Origin: JACTMI01 sp964618415
Lineage (GTDB): Bacteria; Acidobacteriota; Thermoanaerobaculia; Multivoradales; JAGPDF01
Length of the DNA stretch: 37,901 bases
Assembly (NCBI GenBank): GCA_964618415.1
Contig: CAZUAT010000029.1
Span: forward strand, 1-37,901
Direction of reading: 5' to 3'
The notes beneath the pieces are model-generated. The model worked only from the letters and a program-made list of their open reading frames with translations, ran no database searches and was not told the origin of the DNA. This document shows, piece by piece, positions 31,136-37,901 of this stretch (positions within the stretch are counted from its first letter, which is position 1; the number at the start of each line of letters is the position of its first letter). The position numbers and the translations under genes are program-made.

Positions 31136-33333
31136 CGTCCCGCCTCCCGTGCGATGCCGAAGCGACGCTCGAGCTCGGCCGCGAGCGCCGCGTGGCGTTC
31201 GTTGACCTCTTCCTGCGTGAGCGTCCGCTCGCCGGCGTGATAGTCGAGGGTCATCGTGGTGGCGACGGCACCGGCCGGCACACCCGCACCCTGGTAGCGA
31301 TCCTTGAGCCGGAATCCGACCAGATGCTCGACGCGCGCCTCGGCGACCGTCCGCTCGATCTCACGCCAGCTGCGCTCGAGCGGGTGGACCAGGGTCAGGT
31401 CGGCCGAGATGCCAGGCAGGCGCGGCGGCGCCACGACCGCGCGCGTGGATCCGGCGATCGCGAGTCGGTCGAGACGCATCTCGCCGGCGTGAACCGGCTG
31501 CGGCGCATCGGCAACGGCGATCGTGCCGGACCAGCCGATGATCTCGCCGCCGGCGCGCCAGCGGGCACCGGTGCCGGCGACGACGCCGGGGAGCTCGGCC
31601 GGCTCGGTCTCGGCGTCCACGCCGAGCTCGACGAGCAGCGCTTCGAGGACGCCGGCAAGCTCGTGCAGGTCGACCGCCGGACGGCGGTCCCACGGGACGT
31701 CGGCGCCCCCGGACGCCACCAGTGCGACCGCGGGCACCTCGTCGCCGACGCCGGGAAAGAGTCCGCCCAGTTCGAACAGGCGCACGGCATCGGCTCCGTG
31801 TCGGTAGTTGAACTCGGCGGCGGCGATCAGATTCGGCACCAGCGAGCGGCGCAGCACCGCGTAGCGATCCGACAGCGGGTTGGCGAGCGCAACCGGCGGT
31901 CCGTCGACCAGCGCGGGCAGGCGTTCGTCCGCGGCGCGGTCCTGGAAGGCGTAGTGGATCCCCTCGGCGAAGCCCAGCCCAGCGAGGCAGCGCGCGACGC
32001 GCAGGCGCAGCTCGAATCCGGGCGAGTGACCGGCGTCGACGCCGGCGAGGTGCGGCACGGTCGAGGGCAGCCGGTCGAGGCCATGCTGACGCAGGACCTC
32101 CTCGTAGAGATCCTGCGCCCAGGCCTCGCGCTCGGGACCGCCGGCGCGCGGGCGACGACGCGGCTCGAAGTCGACCGCCCGCCAGCTCGGGACCGTCCCG
32201 GCGAACGCGCCGTCGGTGCCGCGCTGAGGCACAAAGCCGAGGCCTGCGAGGACTCGTTCGATCTCGGCCTCCGGAACCTCGACGCCGGCGAAGCGCGCCA
32301 GCGCCACCGGCTCGATCCGCCAGGCGACCGGCGCGGGCGGCGCGACGAAGGCGTCGATCGCCTCCGGATCGATCGAACCGCCGGCGAGCTCGACGATCAG
32401 CTTGGCGCAGCGACGCGAGGCCAAGTCGCAGGCTTCGACGTCGGCGCCGCGCTCGAAGCGGTGCGAAGCGTCGGTGTGGAGGCCGAGGCGCTTGGCGCCG
32501 ATCCGCACCCGGCGACGGTCGAAGTGCGCCGCCTCGAGCAGAACATCGACCGTGCGATCCGTGACCTCGGTCGCGAGCCCGCCCATGATGCCGGCGAGGC
32601 CGACCGGGCGCTCGCGGTCGGCGATCACCAGCACCTCGGAATCGAGTGCGCGGCTCTTGCCGTCGAGCGTGACCAGCGTCTCACCGGCCCGCGCCCGCCG
32701 CACCACCAGCTCGCCGCCGGGGACCGTTGCGAGATCGTAGGCGTGGAGCGGCTGGCCGGTCTCCCAGAGCACGTAGTTGGTGGCGTCGACGACGTTGTTG
32801 ATCGAGCGCAGCCCGATCGCCTCGAGCCGCCGGCGCAGCCACTCGGGCGACGGCCCGAGCTTCACCCCGCGGATCACCCGCGCAGTAAAGCGCGGGCAGC
32901 CTTCCATGTCCTCGATCGTGACCTTCGTCGCTGCGTCCGAAGACGAAAGACTTTCTGTTGAAGGGAAAGACTCCCTGCGGAGGGGGGTGCCGAGGGCAAC
33001 CGCGAGCTCGCGGGCGACGCCGACGTGGTTCATGCAGTCGGGGCGGTTCGAGGTGACGTCGATGTCGAGGAGGACGTCGAAGCGATCCGCGGGCACGCTT
33101 CCCGCGCCGACCGGATTGCGCCCCTCCGAAACCCGGCGCTGTTCCTCCAGACCCTCCACCGCGAGGCCGACCGCGGTCAGTGTCTTTCCCAACTGGAACG
33201 TCTTTGCCTTGGTGTCGTCGTCGAGCTTCGTGAGCCGCTGCCGGCCGGCGGCGGCGGGGTCGGGCTCGAGCGGGAGGCCGAGGGTCGAGGCGAGGTCGAC
33301 GTGGTCGGCGAGCCAGGAGAGCAGGAACTTCAT
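31132..33333 (-). CDS. pheT: Phenylalanyl-tRNA synthetase beta subunit, apparently without the OB tRNA-binding domain
   Basis: 733 residues; forms the alpha2-beta2 PheRS with PheS and carries the editing site. The N-terminal MKFLLSWLADHVDL is normal. The usual OB-fold (tRNA-bind) domain of about 100 residues, found near residues 40-150 in E. coli PheT, is not recognisable. After GLAVEGLEEQ the chain goes in some 20 residues to the B1 motif DIDVTSNRPDCMNHVGVAREL. In addition, the N-terminal piece has an unusual insertion (PDPAAAGRQRLTKLDDDTKA). The B3/B4 editing region (INNVVDATNYVLWETGQPLH), B5, the core and the C-terminal ferredoxin-fold anticodon-binding domain (RLPGISADLTLVHP, MTLDYHAGERTLTQEEVNE) are present. 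It starts at ATG 33333, 20 bases after pheS. Confidence 0.95.
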   Translation of the reverse strand: MKFLLSWLADHVDLASTLGLPLEPDPAAAGRQRLTKLDDDTKAKTFQLGKTLTAVGLAVEGLEEQRRVSEGRNPVGAGSVPADRFDVLLDIDVTSNRPDCMNHVGVARELAVALGTPLRRESFPSTESLSSSDAATKVTIEDMEGCPRFTARVIRGVKLGPSPEWLRRRLEAIGLRSINNVVDATNYVLWETGQPLHAYDLATVPGGELVVRRARAGETLVTLDGKSRALDSEVLVIADRERPVGLAGIMGGLATEVTDRTVDVLLEAAHFDRRRVRIGAKRLGLHTDASHRFERGADVEACDLASRRCAKLIVELAGGSIDPEAIDAFVAPPAPVAWRIEPVALARFAGVEVPEAEIERVLAGLGFVPQRGTDGAFAGTVPSWRAVDFEPRRRPRAGGPEREAWAQDLYEEVLRQHGLDRLPSTVPHLAGVDAGHSPGFELRLRVARCLAGLGFAEGIHYAFQDRAADERLPALVDGPPVALANPLSDRYAVLRRSLVPNLIAAAEFNYRHGADAVRLFELGGLFPGVGDEVPAVALVASGGADVPWDRRPAVDLHELAGVLEALLVELGVDAETEPAELPGVVAGTGARWRAGGEIIGWSGTIAVADAPQPVHAGEMRLDRLAIAGSTRAVVAPPRLPGISADLTLVHPLERSWREIERTVAEARVEHLVGFRLKDRYQGAGVPAGAVATTMTLDYHAGERTLTQEEVNERHAALAAELERRFGIAREAGR

Positions 33334-33352
33334 GGTCGGAGCGCTCCCGGAC

Positions 33353-34414
33353 TTATCCCCGCACCTGGCGCAGCAGGCGCTCGTCGCTCTCGAACAGCGA
33401 CCGGATGTTGGGGATCCCCCACTTGTTCATCGCCACGCGGTCGAGGCCCATGCCGAGGGCGAAACCGGAGTAGCGGTCGGGGTCGATGCCGCAGTTGTCG
33501 AGCACGCGCGGGTCGACCATGCCGGCGCCGAGGATCTCCATCCAGCCGGTCCCCGAGCAGGTCGGGCAGCCGGCGCCCTCGCAGAGCTGACAGGTGATGT
33601 CCACCTCGCAAGACGGCTCGGTAAACGGGAAGTAGCTCGGCCGCAGTCGCACGCCGGTGCCGGGAGCGAAGAGCCGCCGCAGGAAGGCCTCGAGCGTCCC
33701 CTTGAGGTCGCCGTAGGTCACGCCTTCGCCGACGCACAGCGCCTCGACCTGATGGAACATCGGCGAGTGGCGCAGGTCGTTGTCGTTGCGGAAGACCCGC
33801 CCCGGGCAGATCACCCGGATCGGCGGCTTGCGCGCCAGCATCGTCCGGATCTGCACCGGCGAGGTATGGGTGCGCAGCAGGCGGCCGTCGGCAGTGAACA
33901 GCGTGTCCTGCGCGTCGCGCGCCGGATGGTCGTCGGGGAAGTTGAGCAGCGCGAAGTTGAGCCGGTCGTCCTCGACCTCCGGGCCTTCGGCGACGCTGTA
34001 GCCGAGGCCGCGGAAGATCTCGTAGATCTCGAGAGTGACCCGCGTGACCGGATGGAGCGAGCCGGTGAGCGCTCGCCGTCCCGGCAGCGTGACGTCCACT
34101 CGCGCCGCGGCGCGCTGAGCCGCTTGCTCGGAAACCGAGAGCTCCCGGTCGCGCGCCTCGAGCGCCGCCTCGACCCGTTCCTTCAGGCGGTTGAACGCCT
34201 GGCCGAACGCGCGCTTGTCCACCGCCTCGCGGATCTGCGCCTGGAGCGAGCGCAGGCGACCCTGGCGGGCGCCGGCCCACTCGACGCGCACGGCGTCCCA
34301 CGCCGCCCGGTCGACGACCTGCGCGATCGCCGACTCGGCTTCGGCGGCCAGCCGGTCCAGATCTTCCGGGGTCGGGACCGCGCCGCTGTGGGTCGTCGTC
34401 CCTCCCCCGCCCAC
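33353..34414 (-). CDS. pheS: Phenylalanyl-tRNA synthetase alpha subunit
   Basis: 353-residue catalytic subunit charging tRNA-Phe. An N-terminal coiled coil (about 20-100) precedes the class II core. Motif 2 lies in RVICPGRVFRNDNDLRHSPM with FHQVEAL following, and motif 3 in GFALGMGLDRVAMNKWGIPN. SYFPFTEPSCEVDITCQLC and CPTCSGTGWMEILGAGMVD are characteristic of bacterial PheS. I place the start at GTG 34414, five bases after the rplT stop; the extra upstream codons overlapping rplT do not look like PheS. Part of the conserved thrS-infC-rpmI-rplT-pheST block. Confidence 0.96.
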   Translation of the reverse strand: MGGGGTTTHSGAVPTPEDLDRLAAEAESAIAQVVDRAAWDAVRVEWAGARQGRLRSLQAQIREAVDKRAFGQAFNRLKERVEAALEARDRELSVSEQAAQRAAARVDVTLPGRRALTGSLHPVTRVTLEIYEIFRGLGYSVAEGPEVEDDRLNFALLNFPDDHPARDAQDTLFTADGRLLRTHTSPVQIRTMLARKPPIRVICPGRVFRNDNDLRHSPMFHQVEALCVGEGVTYGDLKGTLEAFLRRLFAPGTGVRLRPSYFPFTEPSCEVDITCQLCEGAGCPTCSGTGWMEILGAGMVDPRVLDNCGIDPDRYSGFALGMGLDRVAMNKWGIPNIRSLFESDERLLRQVRG

Positions 34415-34419
34415 GCTCG

Positions 34420-34806
34420 TCAGGCCTTGGCCGGCGCCTGGTCGGCCCGGTCGAGCGCCTGGCGGGCGAGGTCGACCAGATTGGCGAACGGCTTCGGATC
34501 GTCGGCCGCGGCCAGCTGCGCCAGCACCTTGCGGTCGAGCGCGCAGCCGGCAAGGCGAAGGCCGGAGATGAACTTGTTGTAGGACAGGCCGTGCTCGTGC
34601 ACCGCCGCGTTGATGCGGACGATCCACAGCGACCGGAAGTTGCGCTTCTTGGCCCGGCGGTCGCGCGTGGCGTACTTGTCGGCCTTGTCGACCGCCAGCT
34701 TCGCCATCCGGTAGGCGTTCGACTTGACGCCGAAGAAGCCACTGGACAGCTTGAGAATCTTCTTGCGCTTCTGAGTGCGCTTGTTACCCCGCTTGGCGCG
34801 CGGCAT
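34420..34806 (-). CDS. rplT: 50S ribosomal protein L20
   Basis: 128 residues. The basic N-terminus MPRAKRGNKRTQKRKKILKL, GFFGVKSNAYRMAKLAVDKA and RDRRAKKRNFRSLWIVRINA match L20 throughout; the C-terminus runs about ten residues longer than in E. coli (DRADQAPAKA). L20 binds 23S rRNA early in assembly and in several bacteria represses its own operon by binding mRNA. Here 147 non-coding bases separate it from rpmI, an unusually long gap for this pair, containing a direct repeat and a possible hairpin. Confidence 0.98.
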   Translation of the reverse strand: MPRAKRGNKRTQKRKKILKLSSGFFGVKSNAYRMAKLAVDKADKYATRDRRAKKRNFRSLWIVRINAAVHEHGLSYNKFISGLRLAGCALDRKVLAQLAAADDPKPFANLVDLARQALDRADQAPAKA

Positions 34807-34814
34807 GGTACGAA

Positions 34815-34835
34815 CCCCGTTTCTCGCCCCGTTTC
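34815..34835 (-). repeat. Tandem 9-bp repeat in the rplT leader
   Basis: GAAACGGGG occurs twice on the minus strand (34827-34835 and 34815-34823), twelve bases apart in phase, ending nine bases before the L20 start codon. Further upstream GGATCG (862-867 of the 34 kb block) and CGATCC (878-883) could pair. The gap 34807-34953 otherwise shows no gene. Possibly a translational control site for L20; this is inference. Confidence 0.4.
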
Positions 34836-34953
34836 AACCGGAGCGGCTCGAGCCACCAGCAGGATCGACGATCGCGACGATCCCACTGCGGCTTCCGCCG
34901 CCGCCGGACAGGTTCACTTCCGGACGCGCGGCGGAGATGGATCTGGATATCGG

Positions 34954-35148
34954 TCAGCCGATGAGCTGCTTGACGGTGCGGCCGAGGGCGCCGGTCTGCT
35001 CGACCTCGTGCCGCAGGTGCCGCTTGCGGCCCTGGGACTTCTTGGTGAGGATGTGGCGCTTGCCGGACTGGTTCCGCATCACCTTGCCGGTCCCCGTCAG
35101 CTTGAAGCGCTTCTTGGCGCCCTTGTGGGTCTTCTGCTTGCCTGCCAC
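34954..35148 (-). CDS. rpmI: 50S ribosomal protein L35
   Basis: 64 residues. MAGKQKTHKGAKKRFKLTGT, GKVMRNQSGKRHILTKKS and RKRHLRHEVEQT cover the whole L35 family pattern. The start is GTG at 35148. The ribosome binding site AAGGAG overlaps the TAA stop of infC (TAAGGAG), so the two genes are tightly coupled. Confidence 0.98.
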   Translation of the reverse strand: MAGKQKTHKGAKKRFKLTGTGKVMRNQSGKRHILTKKSQGRKRHLRHEVEQTGALGRTVKQLIG

Positions 35149-35159
35149 GGTACTTCTCC

Positions 35160-35741
35160 TTATGCGTTTTCCGCCGCCGGGCGCTCGGACGGGCCGGCCG
35201 GGGCGGAGGCCGATCGCTTGGGGGCAACCGGCTTCTTGGATGGGCCGAACACCAGATGCATCCGGTTGCCGGCCATTTCTGGGTTGCCCTCGGCAACCCC
35301 CTGCTCGCCGAGATCGACGATCAGTTTCTTGAGCAGCGTCAGGCCGAGGTCCGGCTTCGACATCTCACGACCGCGGAACTGAACGGTCGCCTTGACCTTG
35401 TCCCCCTCACCGAGGAACCGGCGCGCGTTGCGCAGCTTCACGCCGTAGTCATGGTCGTCGATGTTGGGCCGAAACTTGACCTCCTTGATCTGGAACTGCT
35501 TCTGCTTGCGCTTGGATTCGTGCGCCTTCTTCTTCTGCGCGTACAGGAACTTGCCGAAATCCATGATGCGACAGACCGGCGGGCGCGCTTCCGGCGCCAC
35601 TTCGACCAGGTCGAGCCCCGCTTCGCGCGCGATGCGCAGCGCCTCTTCCGTGGGGATGACCCCGAGCTGTCCGCCTTCCGCGTCGATGACCCGAACCTCG
35701 CGGATCCGGATTGCCTCGTTGATGCGTGCCGTTCTGTCGAT
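35160..35741 (-). CDS. infC: Translation initiation factor IF-3 (probable ATC start)
   Basis: Binds the 30S subunit and checks start-codon pairing. With the ATC start it has 193 residues: RTARINEAIRIREVRVIDAE at the N-terminus, PPVCRIMDFGKFLYAQKKK in the linker, IKEVKFRPNIDDHDYGVKL, and VKATVQFRGREMSKPDLGL, with an Ala/Pro-rich tail of about 20 residues. The ATC at 35741 lies six bases after AAGGGGGGAG, an almost ideal ribosome binding site, and the reading begins just where IF-3 homology begins. The GTG at 35768 has no comparable site. Non-AUG starts (AUU, AUC, AUA) are a known hallmark of infC and let IF-3 repress its own translation. Confidence 0.93.
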   Translation of the reverse strand: MDRTARINEAIRIREVRVIDAEGGQLGVIPTEEALRIAREAGLDLVEVAPEARPPVCRIMDFGKFLYAQKKKAHESKRKQKQFQIKEVKFRPNIDDHDYGVKLRNARRFLGEGDKVKATVQFRGREMSKPDLGLTLLKKLIVDLGEQGVAEGNPEMAGNRMHLVFGPSKKPVAPKRSASAPAGPSERPAAENA

Positions 35742-35747
35742 GCGCTG

Positions 35748-35757
35748 CTCCCCCCTT
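35748..35757 (-). promoter_or_regulatory. Ribosome binding site that decides the infC start
   Basis: Minus-strand AAGGGGGGAG, six bases before the ATC codon at 35741. It is among the strongest Shine-Dalgarno-like stretches in the window and has no ATG, GTG or TTG at a proper distance. Confidence 0.7.
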
Positions 35758-35837
35758 CGGAGCTCCACCAGCGGTCGGTCTCTCCACGATGTACCGGACG
35801 GTCCATCCGCCCGCGGGCCGGCCCCTGTCCAGCAAAA

Positions 35838-37808
35838 CTAGTGAATTCTAGCCAAATCCCCGGGATCCGGCAAAGTCTCGGCCCGACTGCGGGCGCGGCT
35901 GGCCAGCCAGTCGATCAGCGGCCCGGCAGCAATTCCCTTGTGCTCCGTTCCGGTCCGCAGCCGGACAGCCACGGTGTCGTCGACCGACTCGCGCTCCCCG
36001 ACCACCAGCATGTACGGAATCTTGTGCAGCTGGGCCTGGCGGATCTTGTAACCGAGCTTCTCGTCGGAGTCGTCGAGCTCGGCCCGGACACCGGCGGCGA
36101 CCAGCCGGTCGACCAGGCCGCGACCGTGCTCGAGAGTCTTCTCCGAGACCGGCACCACGCGCGCCTGGACCGGAGCGAGCCAGAGCGGAAACGCCCCTGC
36201 AGTGTGCTCGATCAGGATGCCCAGAAACCGCTCGACCGAGCCGAGCATCGCCCGGTGGATCATCACCGGCCGCTTCATGCTCCCGTCGGGCGCCACGTAC
36301 TCGAGTTCGAAGCGCTGCGGCATCTGGTAGTCCAGCTGCACCGTGCCGAGCTGCCAGGCGCGCCCGATCGCGTCCCGGACCCGGAAGTCGATCTTGGGGC
36401 CGTAGAAGGCGCCGTCGCCCGGGTTGACGGTGAAAGCGAGCCCCTGGCCCTCGAGCGAGCGGACGAGACCGCGCTCGGCCACGTCCCACTGCGCGTCGTC
36501 GCCCACCCGCTTCTCCGGCCGGGTGCCGACGGCGATCTCGACGTCGGAGAACTCGAAGGTCCGGTAGATGTCCAGGATGATGTCGACCGCGCGCCGGACC
36601 TCGGCCTCGACCTGGTCGTCGGTGCAGAAGACGTGAGCGTCGTCCTGGGCGAAGGAGCGCACCCGGGTCAGACCCGAGGTCACACCGGAGCGCTCGTAGC
36701 GGTGCAGGCGGCCGAAGTCGGCGTAGCGGATCGGCAGATCGCGGTAGGAGCGCTTGCCGGTGCGGAAGATCATGCAATGGGTCGGGCAGTTCATCGGCTT
36801 GACGGCGAACTGGCGCTCGTCGAGCTCGGTGAAGAACATGTGCTCAGCGTAGTTGGCGTAGTGGCCGGAGGTCTTCCAGAGCTCCACGTCGAGAATCTGC
36901 GGCGTCACCACCTCGCCGTAGCCATGGCTGGCGTTGAGCTCCCGCACGTACCCGATCAGGCCGTTGTAGACCGCGGCCCCCTTGGGATGGAAGAACGGCG
37001 AGGCCGGCGCCAGCGGCGAGAAGCTGAACAGATCGAGCTCCGGGCCCAGTCGGCGATGGTCGCGGGCCCGCGCCTCCTCGGCGGCCTTCTCCCACGCCTC
37101 GAGCTCGCGGGTAGTGGCGAAGGCAGTGCCGTAGATCCGCTGCAGCCGCTCGCGCGACTCGTCGCCGCGGAAGTAGACGCTCGATCCCTCGAGGAGCCGC
37201 ACCGCGCCGATCTGCGACAGATGCCGCACGTGCGGACCGCGGCAGAGGTCGACGAATCGGCCGTGGCGGTAGAGCGTGATCGTCTCCCCCTCGGGGATGT
37301 CGCGCAGCCGTTCGAGCTTGAGGTCGTTGCCCGCCTCGCGGAAGATCCGTTCGGCCTCGTCGCGCGAAACCTCGATCCGCTCGAAGCCGCTGTCCTCCGC
37401 CAGGATCTCCCGCATCTTGGCCTCGATCGCCTCGAGGTCCTCGGGCGTGAACGGGCGCGGGAAGCGGAAGTCGTACTGGAACTTCTCGGAGTGATCCTGT
37501 CGCCCGGCGTCGTACAGCGCCTCGGGCCAGAGGCGCGTGACCGCGTCGGCGAGGACGTGCTCGGCCGAGTGGCGAATGAAGCTGCCCGCCTCCGGGCTCT
37601 TGACGGTGAGGATGCGCAGCGCGCCGCCCATCGTGAGCGGCACGCGCAGGTCGACCGTCCGACCGTCGAGTTCCGCCCCCACGGCGTCGCGCGCCAGCTT
37701 CGGACCGATCGACTCGGCCACCGCGAGCGGCGTCGTGCCGGCGGCGACCTGGCGGGTCGAGCCGTCGGGCAGCGTCAGCGTCAGCTCCAGGGTCGATGCA
37801 GGGGACAT
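35838..37808 (-). CDS. thrS: Threonyl-tRNA synthetase
   Basis: 656-residue class II synthetase. N-terminal TGS domain (LTLPDGSTRQVAAGTTPLAV), then the editing domain with RHSAEHVLADAV (HxxxH type) and DLCRGPHVRHLSQIGA. The catalytic core has motif 1 near PFFHPKGAAVYNGL, motif 2 in RYERSGVTSGLTRVRSFAQD and KPMNCPTHCMIF as zinc-site Cys, and motif 3 in PVMIHRAMLGSVERFLGILI. The C-terminal anticodon-binding domain has PVSEKTLEHG and KLGYKIRQAQLHKIPYMLVV. Full length. The ATG at 37808 lies 33 bases after the 3' end of a tRNA-Val gene on the same strand. The 96-base gap to infC probably holds the infC leader. Confidence 0.97.
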   Translation of the reverse strand: MSPASTLELTLTLPDGSTRQVAAGTTPLAVAESIGPKLARDAVGAELDGRTVDLRVPLTMGGALRILTVKSPEAGSFIRHSAEHVLADAVTRLWPEALYDAGRQDHSEKFQYDFRFPRPFTPEDLEAIEAKMREILAEDSGFERIEVSRDEAERIFREAGNDLKLERLRDIPEGETITLYRHGRFVDLCRGPHVRHLSQIGAVRLLEGSSVYFRGDESRERLQRIYGTAFATTRELEAWEKAAEEARARDHRRLGPELDLFSFSPLAPASPFFHPKGAAVYNGLIGYVRELNASHGYGEVVTPQILDVELWKTSGHYANYAEHMFFTELDERQFAVKPMNCPTHCMIFRTGKRSYRDLPIRYADFGRLHRYERSGVTSGLTRVRSFAQDDAHVFCTDDQVEAEVRRAVDIILDIYRTFEFSDVEIAVGTRPEKRVGDDAQWDVAERGLVRSLEGQGLAFTVNPGDGAFYGPKIDFRVRDAIGRAWQLGTVQLDYQMPQRFELEYVAPDGSMKRPVMIHRAMLGSVERFLGILIEHTAGAFPLWLAPVQARVVPVSEKTLEHGRGLVDRLVAAGVRAELDDSDEKLGYKIRQAQLHKIPYMLVVGERESVDDTVAVRLRTGTEHKGIAAGPLIDWLASRARSRAETLPDPGDLARIH

Positions 37809-37841
37809 GAAGGCCTCGACGGAAGCGGGTCGAAATGAAAG

Positions 37842-37901
37842 TGGTGGGCGCTCGCGGACTCGAACCGCGGACCTCTTCCGTGTGAAGGAAGCGCTCTAAC
37901 C
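37842..37901 (-). tRNA. tRNA-Val (anticodon CAC), 5' end beyond window
   Basis: The last 60 nt or so of a tRNA on the minus strand. The anticodon arm CTTCC-TTCACAC-GGAAG gives anticodon CAC, which reads GUG (valine). The T arm is CGCGG-TTCGAGT-CCGCG, followed by AGCGCCC, discriminator A and an encoded CCA. The D-arm end (GGTTAGAGCGC) is at the window edge; the acceptor 5' strand and part of the D arm lie outside. All visible stems pair perfectly. Confidence 0.93.

Noticed and set aside
35742..35837. Attenuator or riboswitch in the infC leader
   Set aside because: The leader is only about 96 bases, with no convincing stem plus T run and no recognisable riboswitch core.
1..37901. Mobile elements, integrase, CRISPR arrays, toxin-antitoxin pairs
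   Set aside because: None recognised: no transposase or integrase motifs, no regularly spaced repeats and no typical small paired genes.

Overview
The window is about 37.9 kb of dense, high-GC bacterial chromosome. Coding is nearly continuous and many genes overlap by 1-4 bases (ATGA, GTGA, one CTGA). Nothing in the sequence names the organism. The GC content, the conserved thrS-infC-rpmI-rplT-pheST-zapA-6S RNA-rny order, an exported peptidase ending in a VDGFDTGG..RWS-type tail, and many -10-like hexamers placed directly before start codons would suit an Acidobacteriota lineage such as Thermoanaerobaculia. That placement is a low-confidence inference.

Region 1 (1-5.5 kb, minus strand) is a sucrose operon: a PfkB fructokinase, a sucrose-phosphate synthase fused to a sucrose-phosphate phosphatase, and a bacterial-type sucrose synthase cut by the left edge. 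All three genes are linked by 4-base overlaps. Together they could make sucrose, cleave it to NDP-glucose and fructose, and phosphorylate the fructose.

Region 2 (5.5-24 kb, both strands) is a surface-glycan cluster. A 73-base divergent promoter (12827-12899) separates two arms with related content. The left arm is GT-C membrane protein, sulfatase-like lipoprotein, methyltransferase, GT-C membrane protein. The right arm is sulfatase-like lipoprotein, GT-C membrane protein, Wzx-like flippase. Two of the GT-C proteins and the methyltransferase share a similar C-terminal beta-rich module. Both sulfatase-like lipoproteins carry threonine where sulfatases carry the formylglycine-forming Cys/Ser. 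Further right are two paralogous methyltransferases around an NAD-dependent epimerase/dehydratase, then a divergent operon of a glycosyltransferase, a LmbE/PIG-L deacetylase and a glucose-1-phosphate cytidylyltransferase. I infer a Wzx-type polysaccharide or glycolipid pathway with sugar tailoring and extracytoplasmic decoration.

Region 3 (24-27 kb) is a secreted M4-type metallopeptidase with a PA domain inserted in its catalytic unit.

Region 4 (27-37.9 kb, minus strand) is a translation, RNA and cell-division block: part of tRNA-Val(CAC), thrS, infC (probable ATC start), rpmI, rplT, pheS, pheT (apparently without the tRNA-binding OB domain), a small ZapB-like coiled-coil gene, zapA, 6S RNA, rny, ymdB and a WaaE/KdtX-like glycosyltransferase. 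I saw no insertion sequence, prophage or CRISPR array, and no gene-free stretch longer than 300 bases.
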